From Sporosarcina highlanderae (GTDB lineage: Bacteria; Bacillota; Bacilli; Bacillales_A; Planococcaceae), in the NCBI RefSeq assembly GCF_030433715.1, contig NZ_JAROCC010000005.1, forward strand, positions 62,001 to 126,000: 64,000 nt of DNA, written 5' to 3'. Of the stretch, positions 1 through 13,907 are shown piece after piece; the stretch's first letter is position 1, and every line of letters starts with the position of its first letter. Under the pieces are notes generated by a model, which was not told the origin of the DNA, did no database searches, and saw nothing but the letters and a program-made list of their open reading frames with translations. A program made the translations under genes and the position numbers.

Positions 1-1314
1 GAACACAAAGAATGTACCGCCGAACACATTCACTCCACCGTGGAGTGCCATTCCGTTCAATGCCGTTCCCATTGCAAACTCACGGACGCCGAACCAGATA
101 TTTCGTCCTGAGAAGTCCCCAGGAAGGAAATCACCTGCTCCTTTAATTGTAGTCTTGTTTGACCCCGCCAGGTCAGCACTTCCTCCGAAGAATGAAGGTA
201 CAGCATTAGCGATTGCATTGATTGCGTCTCCAGAAGCAGATCGTGTAGCATGTGATGAACCCGCTTCATATTTCGGCATTACTTCTTTCAGCCCCTCAGG
301 CATCTTTCCTTCAATCGCCACTTTAAATTGTTGGGCAAGATCTGCATGTGAGCTTTCATATTGAGTGAACAACTCATTCCATTGCTCCTCTTTCTTGACA
401 CCTAATTCATCTGTTGCTTCTTTAAATGCTTCATAGACTCCTTCAGGCACATGGAAGTCCTCTTCGAAAGTCCATTTATAATATTCTTTTGTAAGCTTCA
501 TTTCATCTTCACCAAGAGGTGCACCGTGAACATCTGCCTTACCGGATTTATTAGGAGAGCCATATCCAATGACGGTTTTGACCTCAATCATTGTAGGACC
601 ACCACTATTGCCCTTAGCCTCTTCAATTGCTTTTGAAATGAGTCCGATATTATTTCCATCTTCTACACGGATATAATTCCATCCGTAAGATTCGAATCGT
701 TTTCGGATGTTTTCAGAGAATGACTTATCAAGATCACCATCCAAGGAAATATCATTGCTGTCGTATAGAACAATCAATTTATCTAACTCAAGATGGCCCG
801 CCAAAGAAATAGCCTCAGCTGCAACACCTTCCATGAGATCCCCATCACCGCAAAGTGCAAATGTATAGTGATCGACAATGTCAAACTTAGGTCGGTTATA
901 AACAGCCGCCAAATGTTTTTCAGCCATTGCCATTCCGACAGCCATACCAATCCCTTGTCCAAGTGGTCCTGTTGTTGCTTCTACGCCAACTGTATGGCCA
1001 TATTCAGGATGTCCAGGTGTTTTGGAACCCCATTGTCTAAAATTCTTCAATTCGTCCATTGGCAAGTCATAGCCACTTAGATGAAGCAAACTATATAACA
1101 GCATCGACCCATGTCCTGCTGAAAGAACGAAGCGGTCTCTGTTGAACCAATCTGGATTTGAAGGATTATGATGCAAATGCTTCGTCCAAAGTGTATAAGC
1201 CATCGGAGCTGCACCCATTGGCAATCCTGGGTGGCCGGAATTCGCTTTCTCAATTGCATCGATGGACAATGTTCTAATCGTATTAATTGCTAACTGGTCA
1301 ATCTTCTCGGTCAT
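1..1314 (-). CDS. tkt: Transketolase, N-terminal part (cut by window edge)
   Basis: Transketolase moves two-carbon ketol units between sugar phosphates in the non-oxidative pentose phosphate pathway, using thiamine diphosphate. I translated it from the minus strand: 438 codons are present and the C-terminus lies beyond base 1. The N-terminus ([20 protein letters not shown]), the [13 protein letters not shown] segment, [14 protein letters not shown] and the ThDP/metal motif CGDGDLMEG are clear. The ATG at 1312-1314 follows a GGAAAGGATG ribosome site. The gene sits next to ynzC, yneB and lexA as in B. subtilis. Confidence 0.96.
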   Translation of the reverse strand, partial: MTEKIDQLAINTIRTLSIDAIEKANSGHPGLPMGAAPMAYTLWTKHLHHNPSNPDWFNRDRFVLSAGHGSMLLYSLLHLSGYDLPMDELKNFRQWGSKTPGHPEYGHTVGVEATTGPLGQGIGMAVGMAMAEKHLAAVYNRPKFDIVDHYTFALCGDGDLMEGVAAEAISLAGHLELDKLIVLYDSNDISLDGDLDKSFSENIRKRFESYGWNYIRVEDGNNIGLISKAIEEAKGNSGGPTMIEVKTVIGYGSPNKSGKADVHGAPLGEDEMKLTKEYYKWTFEEDFHVPEGVYEAFKEATDELGVKKEEQWNELFTQYESSHADLAQQFKVAIEGKMPEGLKEVMPKYEAGSSHATRSASGDAINAIANAVPSFFGGSADLAGSNKTTIKGAGDFLPGDFSGRNIWFGVREFAMGTALNGMALHGGVNVFGGTFFVF

Positions 1315-1423
1315 TATTAGACATCCTTTCCCGCACTATCTCTAATCATCAATATTACCTTCTATAGTGTAGTCAAATTAGGCATGAATTACAATGCGTG
1401 CAAATGACTTCTTATATACATAT

Positions 1424-1657
1424 TCAGTTCAAATACTTATTTGTTCGTGCATCTTTCACTTTTTTAGGAGTTACATCATTTCCTTCAGGGTCGATCACCT
1501 TTACATGTTCGATTGTGTCACGCATGGATGAACGGAAAGATTCCAAGTACTCCTTCCGTAATTGAGTCTGTTCTTTTGCCTCTTCTATCGACAAGCCTAT
1601 AGTCTTCGATTTTTTTGATAACTCATTGATCCGCTTGATTTTATCTGGTGTTAACAT
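1424..1657 (-). CDS. ynzC: YnzC-like UPF0291/DUF896 small protein
   Basis: A 77-residue, charged, mostly helical cytosolic protein of the DUF896 (UPF0291) family. The start MLTPDKIKRINELSKKSK and the central ARTNKYLN-type end are typical. In B. subtilis ynzC follows yneAB and is SOS-induced with them; here a terminator hairpin at 1724-1763 separates it from yneB, so it may be only partly co-transcribed. Its biochemical role is not known to me. The GGAGGAATTTC ribosome site precedes the ATG. Confidence 0.9.
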   Translation of the reverse strand: MLTPDKIKRINELSKKSKTIGLSIEEAKEQTQLRKEYLESFRSSMRDTIEHVKVIDPEGNDVTPKKVKDARTNKYLN

Positions 1658-1723
1658 GAAATTCCTCCAATAATTAAGTACTTGAATTAAAGTACCAAGT
1701 ATTTTCTATACTTTGAAGGTATA

Positions 1724-2722
<999 letters not shown>

Positions 2723-2736
2723 GATTTATACCTCCA

Positions 2737-2750
2737 GGAATATATGTTCG
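2737..2750. promoter_or_regulatory. LexA box in the yneA leader (proximal)
   Basis: Read on the minus strand, CGAACATATATTCC matches the Gram-positive SOS box CGAACRNRYGTTYG at most positions. It lies downstream of the yneA -10, next to the yneA ribosome site, and abuts a second box at 2750-2763. Confidence 0.75.
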
Positions 2751-2763
2751 GAATGCTTGTTCC
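2750..2763. promoter_or_regulatory. LexA box at the yneA transcription start
   Basis: GGAACAAGCATTCC on the minus strand is a weaker SOS-box match with the GAAC core on one side. It shares one base with the 2737-2750 box and lies just after the yneA -10, where a bound repressor would block initiation. Confidence 0.6.
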
Positions 2764-2764
2764 C

Positions 2765-2793
2765 ATTATAGGATAAGACTTTTTAGATGTCAA
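2765..2793 (-). promoter_or_regulatory. SigA promoter of yneAB
   Basis: On the minus strand the -35 is TTGACA (2788-2793) and the -10 is TATAAT (2765-2770), with a 17-bp spacer. Both hexamers are perfect consensus. Such a strong promoter fits a gene kept off by LexA until damage. Confidence 0.9.
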
Positions 2794-2801
2794 CAAAAAT
2801 T

Positions 2802-2815
2802 CGAACCTTTGTTTG
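2802..2815. promoter_or_regulatory. LexA box between yneA and lexA promoters
   Basis: CGAACCTTTGTTTG has the full CGAAC(N4)GTTYG core. It overlaps the lexA -35 and lies just upstream of the yneA -35, so it could act on both promoters. Confidence 0.85.
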
Positions 2816-2841
2816 CCAACAATCCGAACACCTGTTATACT
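2813..2841 (+). promoter_or_regulatory. SigA promoter of lexA
   Basis: The -35 is TTGCCA (2813-2818) and the -10 is TATACT (2836-2841), with a 17-bp spacer. LexA boxes at 2802-2815 and 2825-2838 cover the -35 and the -10, consistent with autorepression. Confidence 0.85.
2825..2838. promoter_or_regulatory. LexA box over the lexA -10
   Basis: CGAACACCTGTTAT has a perfect left half (CGAAC) and GTT in the right half, but departs from consensus at the end. It overlaps the spacer and -10 of the lexA promoter. Confidence 0.7.
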
Positions 2842-2909
2842 AATCTCAAGGAACAAGAAACACTTATTCGCTTAAATCCAAACTATTTATTTACTTAAGG
2901 GGTGGAAAT

Positions 2910-3530
2910 ATGAAGAAAATTTCAAAACGACAGCAGGATATCCTATCATTCATTAAAGAAGAGGTCAAAATCAAAGGTTATCCACCTTCCGTAAGGGAGA
3001 TCGGGGAAGCCGTGGGATTAGCATCCAGTTCCACTGTTCACGGACACTTAGCACGTCTTGAAAGCAAGGGTTTCATACGACGAGACCCTACTAAACCACG
3101 GGCAATCGAGGTTTTAGATCCTGAAGGATTAGAGGCTATGAAGTCCGGTGTAGTTCATGTTCCTCTCGTAGGTAAGGTTACCGCCGGTCTTCCTATAACT
3201 GCTATTGAGAATATTGAAGAGTATTTTCCATTGCCAGATTCGTACGGTACTTCAGGCGAAAAACTTTTCATGTTAGAAATTGTCGGAAACAGTATGATTG
3301 ATGCCGGGATTCTAAATGGAGACTATGTTGTTGTCAAGCAACAGCAAACTGCTGAGAATGGTGAAATCGTTGTAGCTATGACGGAAGAAGATGAGGCAAC
3401 TGTTAAAAGATTCTTTAAAGAAAAGGATTATTTCCGTTTACAGCCCGAAAACGAATCGATGGAACCTATCATCGTCAATAATGTTTCCATTCTTGGTAAA
3501 GTCGTAGGTGTATACAGACAAATACATTAA
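2910..3530 (+). CDS. lexA: LexA SOS repressor
   Basis: LexA represses DNA-damage genes and cleaves itself when RecA forms filaments. The 206-residue protein has a winged helix-turn-helix (residues 1-70, [21 protein letters not shown]), the Ala-Gly cleavage bond in VTAGLPI, and an S24 protease domain with the serine in GNSMIDAGI and a following lysine in ATVKRFF. The ATG follows AAGGGGTGGAAAT. It is divergent from yneAB and has its own LexA boxes. It is the only confident plus-strand gene in the window. Confidence 0.97.
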   Translation: MKKISKRQQDILSFIKEEVKIKGYPPSVREIGEAVGLASSSTVHGHLARLESKGFIRRDPTKPRAIEVLDPEGLEAMKSGVVHVPLVGKVTAGLPITAIENIEEYFPLPDSYGTSGEKLFMLEIVGNSMIDAGILNGDYVVVKQQQTAENGEIVVAMTEEDEATVKRFFKEKDYFRLQPENESMEPIIVNNVSILGKVVGVYRQIH

Positions 3531-3533
3531 TAG

Positions 3534-3582
3534 AAAAAGAGGGTGTCCCAGTCTGATAAACTTGACAGGGACTCCCTCTTTT
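3534..3582. terminator. Bidirectional terminator between lexA and ynbB
   Basis: A long stem of about 15 bp with one mismatch (AAAGAGGGTGTCCC at 3536-3549 against GGGACTCCCTCTTT at 3568-3581) has A-rich and T-rich flanks, so it can terminate both converging transcripts. It touches the ynbB stop codon. Confidence 0.85.
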
Positions 3583-4849
3583 ATTTTCTTTCCATCAAAT
3601 TATCTTCAAATAATTTCTCAACCGAAGACATAACAGCCGCCTTGACATGTTCATACGTCAATCCGCCTTGAACATATGCGGTATAAGGAGGACGGATTGG
3701 GCCATCAGCTGTTAGTTCAATACTCGATCCTTGTATGAATGTCCCTGCAGCCATGATTACATCGTCTGTGTAGCCAGGCATATAGGATGGCTCAGGCGCG
3801 TAATGGGCATTAATTGGAGAATTTTCTTGTATGGTCCTGCAGAACGCAATCATCTGATTTGCATTGCTAAAATTAACGGATTGGATTAAATCTGTTCGCT
3901 TACTCGTAAAATGCGGAGTTGTGTCGAATCCAAAACTTTCAAGAAAGCCCGCAGTAAAAAGTGCTCCTTTTACAGCTTGGCTGACAACATGCGGGGCAAG
4001 GAAGAATCCTTGGTACATTTCTAACAATGTGTCTAACGACGCACCAGCTTCAGCCCCTATACCCGGTGAAGTCATACGGTATGCACATTTTTTCACAAGA
4101 TCTTCACGTCCTGCAATATAACCGCCAGTTCTCGCAAGTCCCCCACCTGGATTTTTAATAAGTGAGCCAGCCATCAAGTCAGCGCCTACCTCAATCGGCT
4201 CTGCCGTTTCCACGAATTCACCATAACAATTATCCACAAAAACGACAATATTGGAATCGATTGACTTTATAAATCTAACCATTTCAGAAATTTCACTTAT
4301 GTTAAACGAAGGTCGGTCGGAATAACCTTTTGAACGTTGAATACCGACCATTCTTGTTTTGCCATTAATGTTCTTTTTAACCTCTTCAAAATCGACAGAT
4401 CCATCGTCATTCAAATCAATATGCTTGTATGATATCCCGAAATCATTTAGAGAACCTGTATCCTCTCCATTACCAGAAACGATTGAATCGAGAGTGTCAT
4501 ATGGTTTTCCTGTTATATAAAGGAGCTCATCCCCTGGTCTTAGGACGCCGAATAAGCTGAGCGATATTGCATGTGTTCCTGAAATGATTTGATTGCGTAC
4601 TAAGCATGACTCTGCTCCAAAGACATCTGCATATACTTGTTCAAGTACGTCTCTACCACTATCATCGTAGCCATAGCCAGTAGAACCGGATAAATGGAAA
4701 TCACTTACCATGTTCTTTCGAAAAGCTGCAAGCACTTTCCTTTGGTTGAAGAAAGCGATCTTTTCAACTTTTTTATAGTAGGGGGCTAACTTTTCTTCCA
4801 GCTCTTCAGCCCTTGACTCAATTTCAGTCGTAAATTCATGAATCTTCAT
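3581..4849 (-). CDS. ynbB: YnbB, PLP-dependent C-S lyase/aluminium-resistance family
   Basis: A 422-residue fold-type I PLP enzyme of the methionine gamma-lyase/'aluminium resistance' family (YnbB). The probable Schiff-base lysine is in GSLIKNPGGG, after the cofactor-binding VFVDNCYGEF. It may break C-S bonds of cysteine- or methionine-derived compounds, but the real substrate is not shown by sequence. In B. subtilis it sits between hflX and glnR; neither is here, and the neighbours are lexA and hfq. Confidence 0.88.
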   Translation of the reverse strand: MKIHEFTTEIESRAEELEEKLAPYYKKVEKIAFFNQRKVLAAFRKNMVSDFHLSGSTGYGYDDSGRDVLEQVYADVFGAESCLVRNQIISGTHAISLSLFGVLRPGDELLYITGKPYDTLDSIVSGNGEDTGSLNDFGISYKHIDLNDDGSVDFEEVKKNINGKTRMVGIQRSKGYSDRPSFNISEISEMVRFIKSIDSNIVVFVDNCYGEFVETAEPIEVGADLMAGSLIKNPGGGLARTGGYIAGREDLVKKCAYRMTSPGIGAEAGASLDTLLEMYQGFFLAPHVVSQAVKGALFTAGFLESFGFDTTPHFTSKRTDLIQSVNFSNANQMIAFCRTIQENSPINAHYAPEPSYMPGYTDDVIMAAGTFIQGSSIELTADGPIRPPYTAYVQGGLTYEHVKAAVMSSVEKLFEDNLMERK

Positions 4850-4956
4850 TTTTTATCCTCTTTCCTACAAATAGTCACCTCATTATATTATCAGTCTGTC
4901 AGGATAGGTCAATCAGAAACATTTACTATGGATACTTGGCCCAAAAAAATAAAAGG

Positions 4957-5008
4957 AAAGACCCGACAAGGAACAGAGAAATTTGCTCTATTCCTTGATC
5001 GGGTCTTA
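4957..5008 (-). terminator. Terminator of hfq
   Basis: A long stem pairs AAGACCCGACAAGGAA (4959-4973 region) with TTCCTTGATCGGGTCTT (4991-5007), with a one-base bulge and a further AGAG/CTCT pairing at the tip. The minus-strand side ends in a T-rich tract, just after the hfq stop. Confidence 0.85.
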
Positions 5009-5012
5009 TTGA

Positions 5013-5237
5013 TTACTCCTCGTCCTTTAGATGAACTGGTTTTGCAGGAACATACGTTGAAATTGCATGTTTGTAAATCAATTGTTGCTTGCCGTCTGAT
5101 TCAAGTAGAACGGTGTAATTATCATATGATTTGACAAGGCCTTTTAATTGAAAACCGTTCAATAGAAAAACAGTGACAAATGTATTGTTTTTCCTTAAAG
5201 AATTCAAAAATACTTCCTGCATATTACCTTGTGACAT
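5013..5237 (-). CDS. hfq: RNA chaperone Hfq
   Basis: A 74-residue Sm-like protein that forms a hexameric ring and binds A/U-rich RNA. The Sm1 region ([22 protein letters not shown]) and the Sm2 signature YKHAIS are intact. Length is normal for Gram-positive Hfq, without the long tail of enterobacteria. The ATG follows a GGAGG site nine bases upstream. It follows miaA, as in many bacteria. Confidence 0.95.
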   Translation of the reverse strand: MSQGNMQEVFLNSLRKNNTFVTVFLLNGFQLKGLVKSYDNYTVLLESDGKQQLIYKHAISTYVPAKPVHLKDEE

Positions 5238-5278
5238 ACACCCCAGCCTCCAGTTACTTCTATATTTCTCTTGCTCTT

Positions 5279-6229
5279 TTACTTATTCGATTTGGTTTGA
5301 TCGAAATCCTTCAAAACTAATAAAATTCCCTCAATAATTTTTTTCTTATCCAAAAGGGCATCAAACCAAAAAATCTCCATTTTATTTCTAAAATAGGTCA
5401 TTTGCCGTTTAGCATAGTGACGTGTATTCTGTTTTATTAGAACGACAGTATCCTCAAGCGATACTTTTCCCTCTAAATACTGATGAATTTCTTTATAACC
5501 GATTGCTTGGACAGATTGGACATTACGGATACCTTGATCCCATAAATCACTTGCTTCTTTAAGCAAACCTTCCTTCATCATTTGGTCTACCCTTCGATTG
5601 ATCCTTTCATAGAGAATTTCTCGATCCATATCCATTCCAATAATTAAATGGGAGTATACGGGGACCTGGCCCTTTCCTTGTTCATGCTCATTTTTTGTTT
5701 TTCCTGTTACTTCGATAATTTCAAGTGCACGAACGAGTCTTCTGTGGTTATTAGGATGGATTTTTTCCGCACTAAAAGGGTCTAACTTAAGCAAACGATT
5801 ATATAAGCGTTCTGGACCGCCTTCGGTTGCTAGTTCCGCCTCAAGAGTAAGTCTAACGGTTTCATCCGCCGCCTCATCCGTAAATCTGTAATCGAAGAGG
5901 ACAGACTGTATATAAAGCCCTGTCCCTCCCACGATGATTGGTTGCTTTCCCCTACTCATAATTTCATCGATACATTTTCTAACTGCGGATTGGTACTCGG
6001 CAACAGAAAACGACTCAAATGGACTTTTCACATCAAATAAATGATGGGGAATCCCATCCATTTCATCTTTTTTTATTTTTGCTGTTCCGATATCCAAACC
6101 TTTATAGACTTGCATGGCATCCCCATTAATTACTTCTCCGTCCAACATTTTTGCAAGCTCAATACTTAATGCAGTTTTGCCTGATGCCGTTGGACCGACT
6201 ATTGCTATAACACTAGTTGCTTTTTTCAT
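5279..6229 (-). CDS. miaA: tRNA dimethylallyltransferase MiaA
   Basis: Adds an isopentenyl group to A37 of tRNAs reading UNN codons; MiaB, encoded at 14342, then methylthiolates the base. The 316-residue protein has the P-loop [11 protein letters not shown], the [11 protein letters not shown] motif, and the C-terminal [10 protein letters not shown] region. The start lies 17 bases inside the hydrolase gene and has only a weak upstream ribosome site, suggesting translational coupling. Confidence 0.95.
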   Translation of the reverse strand: MKKATSVIAIVGPTASGKTALSIELAKMLDGEVINGDAMQVYKGLDIGTAKIKKDEMDGIPHHLFDVKSPFESFSVAEYQSAVRKCIDEIMSRGKQPIIVGGTGLYIQSVLFDYRFTDEAADETVRLTLEAELATEGGPERLYNRLLKLDPFSAEKIHPNNHRRLVRALEIIEVTGKTKNEHEQGKGQVPVYSHLIIGMDMDREILYERINRRVDQMMKEGLLKEASDLWDQGIRNVQSVQAIGYKEIHQYLEGKVSLEDTVVLIKQNTRHYAKRQMTYFRNKMEIFWFDALLDKKKIIEGILLVLKDFDQTKSNK

Positions 6230-7145
6230 ATTTATCGATCCAGCCTTTTATATAATCATAAACTTCTTCACAATTTACTTCTTGTAACATTTCATGACGT
6301 CCACCTTCATATAACATGACAGTGATATCTTTTAGGCCTTCATTGCCAAGTTGATGTGCGACCTTCCAAACACCTCTTCCCTTCTCGCCAACAGGATCTT
6401 CCACTCCTGAAAGCAGTAAAATTGGCAATTGAGTAGGGGTTTTACGAATTTCTTCCCGTTTGTGGATTTTTGAAATTCCATTAAATAGTTCAAGGAAAAA
6501 ACCGGTCGATGGCACAAAGCCACAAAGAGGATCATTGATATAATTTTCTACAGTTTCACTTTTGGTCGACAGCCAATCGAAAGGTGTCTTAGGGGATGGA
6601 ACTGATCTTTTAAACGAACCAAATACTAATTTATTGATAAAGTAATCCGGTGTTTCAAAATCAGTAACTTGACCTTTCAATTTGGCAAGAGCTTGTCCAG
6701 CTAAACGACTTACTCCTGAATCCCTTGCAGTACCAGAACATATCAATAAATCGAGTTCGTTTCCAAACATCTGTGAATATCTTCTTGCAATAAAGGAACC
6801 CATACTATGGCCGAATAGTATGAAGCGTGGTGCTTGAAATTTTTTCTTGTAAAAACTTGAAACTTCGCGTGCATCTTCAACTATGCGGTCAAAGCCGACG
6901 GAATCACCAAACGAGCCCAAGTTCCCATTTAGTAATGCAGTTTGGCCATGGCCACGATGATCATGTCCTGAAACGGCAAATCCATTCTCAACAAGGAAAC
7001 TGATGAAATCATTATATCTACCAATGTGCTCCGCCATCCCATGAAGAAGATGGATATGGGCTGTAGGTTGAATTGATGGTTTTGCATAGACTGTTTGGAT
7101 TTTAAACCCATCGCTCATTTCCAATTGAATTTCATTTTTTTCCAC
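6213..7145 (-). CDS. Alpha/beta hydrolase, monoglyceride lipase/lysophospholipase-like
   Basis: A roughly 310-residue serine hydrolase of the 'hydrolase_4' type. The oxyanion region HLLHGMAEH, the nucleophile elbow GHSMGS and a late GGRHEML histidine give a full Ser-Asp-His triad (the Asp likely in SGVEDPVG). I chose a GTG start at 7145 because it has AGGAGG nine bases upstream; an upstream in-frame TTG at 7169 lies in that ribosome site. It directly follows glpK and overlaps miaA, so release of glycerol from acylglycerols followed by phosphorylation is plausible, but the substrate is an inference. Confidence 0.8.
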   Translation of the reverse strand: MEKNEIQLEMSDGFKIQTVYAKPSIQPTAHIHLLHGMAEHIGRYNDFISFLVENGFAVSGHDHRGHGQTALLNGNLGSFGDSVGFDRIVEDAREVSSFYKKKFQAPRFILFGHSMGSFIARRYSQMFGNELDLLICSGTARDSGVSRLAGQALAKLKGQVTDFETPDYFINKLVFGSFKRSVPSPKTPFDWLSTKSETVENYINDPLCGFVPSTGFFLELFNGISKIHKREEIRKTPTQLPILLLSGVEDPVGEKGRGVWKVAHQLGNEGLKDITVMLYEGGRHEMLQEVNCEEVYDYIKGWIDKYEKSN

Positions 7146-7165
7146 TGAGCTTATCCTCCTCCTAT

Positions 7166-10527
<3,362 letters not shown>

Positions 10528-10542
10528 AGAATCCCCTCCTTG

Positions 10543-13098
10543 TTAACTTTTCTTAAGTTCTTTTTGCCAGTCCATGATTAGGTGCATTGCTTGCATAGGA
10601 GTTAGGTTCAATAGGTCTGTTTTTTCCAATGCATCGAGTACTGTTTTATCGTTATCTGTCATCAGATCCGATTCATCATGCATGTCAAAGAATGATAGTT
10701 GTGTTGCGCTTGTCTCATTAACTGCTGTTTGTTTGCTTTCGAAGTTGTCCAATAACTCCTTTGCCCGGATAACGATTGAATCAGGAAGTCCGGCAAGTTG
10801 TGCGACATGGATTCCGTAGCTTTTGTCCGCTGCTCCAGCCATTACCTTATGAAGGAAGACGACTCTCCCTTCCCTTTCCATAGCTGCAACATGGACATTC
10901 ACTAAACGATCCAAGTCTTCATCGAGCTTCGTTAGCTCATGATAATGGGTAGAGAATAGTGTATTTGCACCAATTTCATCATGGATGAACTCCATCATTG
11001 CTTGGGCAAGTGACATCCCATCATACGTTGATGTTCCTCTGCCGATTTCATCGAATAGAAGTAGGCTTTTTTCAGTTGCGTTGGCAATGGCATGTCTAGA
11101 TTCCATCATTTCCATCATGAACGTGCTTTGTCCTGAAGCAAGGTCATCCGCTGCGCCTATTCTTGTAAATATTTGATCAGTAACGGGGAGTTTAGCGAAC
11201 TCGCATGGTACATAACAACCGATTTGTGCCATAATGACCGTGAGAGCAACTTGACGCATAAATGTGCTTTTCCCCGACATGTTCGGACCGGTGATTAATA
11301 ACATATTAGCATCATCAGCTAAGATACAGCTATTTGGAACATAGAGGGATTGATCCATCATTTTCTCAACAACAGGATGACGACCATTCTTGATTTCAAG
11401 TGCACGTCCATCATGGAATTGCGGTCTTACATATCTGTATTTTTCCGATACTGTTGCAAAAGATAGTAGTACATCAAGTTCTGAAAGTACACTTGCCAAC
11501 CTTTGCACCCTTCGAATATGGTCCTTCATTTCATCACGAACATTGCAGAATAAAGTATACTCAAGATCCTGACCTTCTGCTTCGGCATTTAATATAAGAT
11601 CTTCCTTTTCTTTAAGCTCGGCAGTAATATACCGCTCCGCATTGGCGAGGGTCTGTTTCCGCTCATATCTTGTCAAATCTGCAAGATGAATATTAGACTT
11701 CGTAATTTCAATATAATAGCCGAATATGCGATTGTATCCGATTTTCAGGGATTTAATGCCCGTTCGTTCACGTTCATCGCGTTCAAGTCCCGCTAACCAC
11801 TCCTTGCCGTTTCTTGAAGCATCCCGATACTGATCCAATCTTTCATTAAAGCCGTCTTTAATGATGCCGCCTTCTTTAACCGAAAGGGGAGGATTTTCTG
11901 CAACTGAAGCTTCTAATAGTTTTAGTGCTTCTTCACAAGTATCAAGACGTTCCGAGAAGCTTTGCAGACGTTCGTGTCCCGATTGGAAAAGCGCATTTTT
12001 CAAATTAGGGATACATCGGAGCGAATTCCTTAATTGTGCAAGATCCCTACCGCTTGCGTTCCCCATTGAAATTCTACCGGATAGTCGTTCAAGATCATAT
12101 ACTTCCTTCAAGGACATCTTTAATTCTTCTCGAAGAAAATAGTCTTCTATCAAGTCGGAAACAAGCTCTAACCTGTCTTCGATTGCAGTCTTGTCTGCAA
12201 GAGGCTGATGGATCCATATTCTTAGTTTCCTTGCTCCCATAGCTGTAGCCGTCTCATCTAACAGCCAGAAAAGTGTACCTTCTTTACTTCCATTACGTAT
12301 CGACTTGATCAGCTCCAAATTCCGCATCGAATTGGCATCAATGGAAAGTTTGTCCGTCTTTTGTATGTATTCGAATGGGCGTAAATGGTCGAGGCTGGAC
12401 TTTTGTGTGCGCTTTAGATAGGTAATAAGGATTTCACAAGCTTCCTTCATTTCATCTGGAACTTCGGATTCGGTGGCAATTGGGCTGTTTTCTCCTTCTC
12501 CATTCTCCATTGATAGAACGATATCCCTTTTTGCCATGCCTTCATTTAATGTAATATGCAGACGTTCACGGACAACGATTTCTTTCATCCCTAACGCCTC
12601 GATTTCAGCAATGAGCGTTCTTTCATCACCTGAAACGAATTCCACCTTCCCTTCCCCAGTGGCAAGGTCGACATAGGCAAGTGCATATCGGTCATCTTCT
12701 AATTGATCTGCAGCTCCGATGAAGTGATTTGCATTTGCATCAATCGTTTTACCTTCAGTGATAGTTCCTGGAGTTATCACTTTAACGACTTCGCGCCTTA
12801 CAATTCCTTTTGCAACTCTTGGATCCTCTGTTTGTTCGCAGATTGCAACTTTATGGCCTTTTTGAACAAGTGTTTCAATATATCCCTCTGCGGAGTGATA
12901 GGGTATTCCGCACATTGGTATTCTGTCCGCACTTCCACCATCTCTGCTTGTCAATGTGATTTCTAAGATATTGGATGCTTCGATTGCATCGTTGAAGAAC
13001 ATCTCATAGAAGTCTCCAAGGCGGAAAAATAGAAAGGCATCTTCATATTCAGCTTTCACTTGTAGGTATTGTTGTATCATTGGTGTATATGTTGTCAT
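10543..13098 (-). CDS. mutS: DNA mismatch recognition ATPase MutS
   Basis: Binds base mismatches and small loops. The mismatch-wedge motif FFRLGDFYEMFF is near the N-terminus, and the C-terminal ATPase has Walker A GPNMSGKST, Walker B LLFDEIGRGTST and STHYHEL. I use the ATG at 13098 (MTTYTPMIQQYLQVK, 851 residues): it has GTGAGG upstream and matches family starts, whereas an upstream in-frame codon would add 26 unrelated residues. It is followed by mutL and preceded by cotE. Confidence 0.97.
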   Translation of the reverse strand: MTTYTPMIQQYLQVKAEYEDAFLFFRLGDFYEMFFNDAIEASNILEITLTSRDGGSADRIPMCGIPYHSAEGYIETLVQKGHKVAICEQTEDPRVAKGIVRREVVKVITPGTITEGKTIDANANHFIGAADQLEDDRYALAYVDLATGEGKVEFVSGDERTLIAEIEALGMKEIVVRERLHITLNEGMAKRDIVLSMENGEGENSPIATESEVPDEMKEACEILITYLKRTQKSSLDHLRPFEYIQKTDKLSIDANSMRNLELIKSIRNGSKEGTLFWLLDETATAMGARKLRIWIHQPLADKTAIEDRLELVSDLIEDYFLREELKMSLKEVYDLERLSGRISMGNASGRDLAQLRNSLRCIPNLKNALFQSGHERLQSFSERLDTCEEALKLLEASVAENPPLSVKEGGIIKDGFNERLDQYRDASRNGKEWLAGLERDERERTGIKSLKIGYNRIFGYYIEITKSNIHLADLTRYERKQTLANAERYITAELKEKEDLILNAEAEGQDLEYTLFCNVRDEMKDHIRRVQRLASVLSELDVLLSFATVSEKYRYVRPQFHDGRALEIKNGRHPVVEKMMDQSLYVPNSCILADDANMLLITGPNMSGKSTFMRQVALTVIMAQIGCYVPCEFAKLPVTDQIFTRIGAADDLASGQSTFMMEMMESRHAIANATEKSLLLFDEIGRGTSTYDGMSLAQAMMEFIHDEIGANTLFSTHYHELTKLDEDLDRLVNVHVAAMEREGRVVFLHKVMAGAADKSYGIHVAQLAGLPDSIVIRAKELLDNFESKQTAVNETSATQLSFFDMHDESDLMTDNDKTVLDALEKTDLLNLTPMQAMHLIMDWQKELKKS

Positions 13099-13194
13099 TT
13101 TAAACCTCACTGTATCTACGTTTTCCCCTATTATATCAAAACTAACCCTATCACAGTAACAAAGCTCCAAAGTCAATTAATTTCATAAAATAAA

Positions 13195-13226
13195 AAACAA
13201 AAAAAGCCGGATGCTTCTTCCGGCTT
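13195..13226 (-). terminator. Terminator of cotE
   Basis: An 8-bp stem, AAGCCGGA (13204-13211) with TCCGGCTT (13219-13226), is followed on the minus strand by a T run. It includes two bases of the cotE stop codon. Confidence 0.85.
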
Positions 13227-13797
13227 AAAATGGTCGTGAATCTTTTCCTCTGTCATCCTGACGGTTTTCTTCGGCTTTGAAATTCGGCTTGTGATCATGA
13301 TTGTCTTGAGAGGATGACTCATCAGAGATTGCCCACTCCTCTTCAAACTGATGAGGATGAATCGTAATGGCCACCTTTGTTTCCCCAATGACTTCTGCAA
13401 TCAGTTCCCTTTCAACTTTTATAAGGAACTTTTCACCGTCTTCAGAGATAAGTGCTTCGGTACAATTTGGATGCTGGGCGACGTTGACAATAATTTCTTC
13501 TTGACCGGATACTGGCTCGTCACGGTAGTGGAGCCTGATTCGGTCCTTATACGGAACGGTTTCGGAAAAGACAGAAGTCTTTGAGTGGTCATGATGTGAA
13601 TACCAGACGTTAACATCGAATTTACCTGTCACTTCGATGGTTTTGCCCACTTTCTTTGCTTGATGTGTGTGATTGATGACCCAACAACCTAAAATACTTG
13701 ATGGGTTATTCGGTGGCCTAAGTGTTACAGTGGATTCCGTTCGCTTTCTCCCTTTCGCGATGACAGTCTTCGTCACAATTTGCCGTATGTTTTTCAG
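13225..13797 (-). CDS. cotE: Outer spore coat morphogenetic protein CotE (probable CTG start)
   Basis: CotE organizes the outer spore coat around the forespore. Matching blocks include ITK/VTK..AKGRK, SSILGCWVINH, NVWYS and AEVIGETKV, then an acidic C-terminal tail. No ATG fits. A CTG at 13795-13797 lies seven bases after a perfect AGGAGG (13805-13810), and translation from it (x-KNIRQIVTK) aligns residue for residue with the B. subtilis start MSEYREIITK. The next candidate, GTG at 13776, lacks a ribosome site and would lose these residues. Early sporulation expression is expected from the family. Confidence 0.9.
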   Translation of the reverse strand: MKNIRQIVTKTVIAKGRKRTESTVTLRPPNNPSSILGCWVINHTHQAKKVGKTIEVTGKFDVNVWYSHHDHSKTSVFSETVPYKDRIRLHYRDEPVSGQEEIIVNVAQHPNCTEALISEDGEKFLIKVERELIAEVIGETKVAITIHPHQFEEEWAISDESSSQDNHDHKPNFKAEENRQDDRGKDSRPF

Positions 13798-13854
13798 TTC
13801 GCTTCCTCCTTCATTGACTTCTACATATCCTATGCAACACGAGCCCAGAAAGTG

Positions 13855-13890
13855 AAAAAAACCGATAAGGAATTTCTCCTCATCGGTTTT
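13855..13890 (-). terminator. Terminator of ricA
   Basis: AAAACCGAT (13857-13865) pairs with ATCGGTTTT (13882-13890), with AGG/CCT pairing inside, followed by a T-rich minus-strand tail. Confidence 0.85.
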
Positions 13891-13907
13891 AAAACATTCA
13901 GCTTTTC

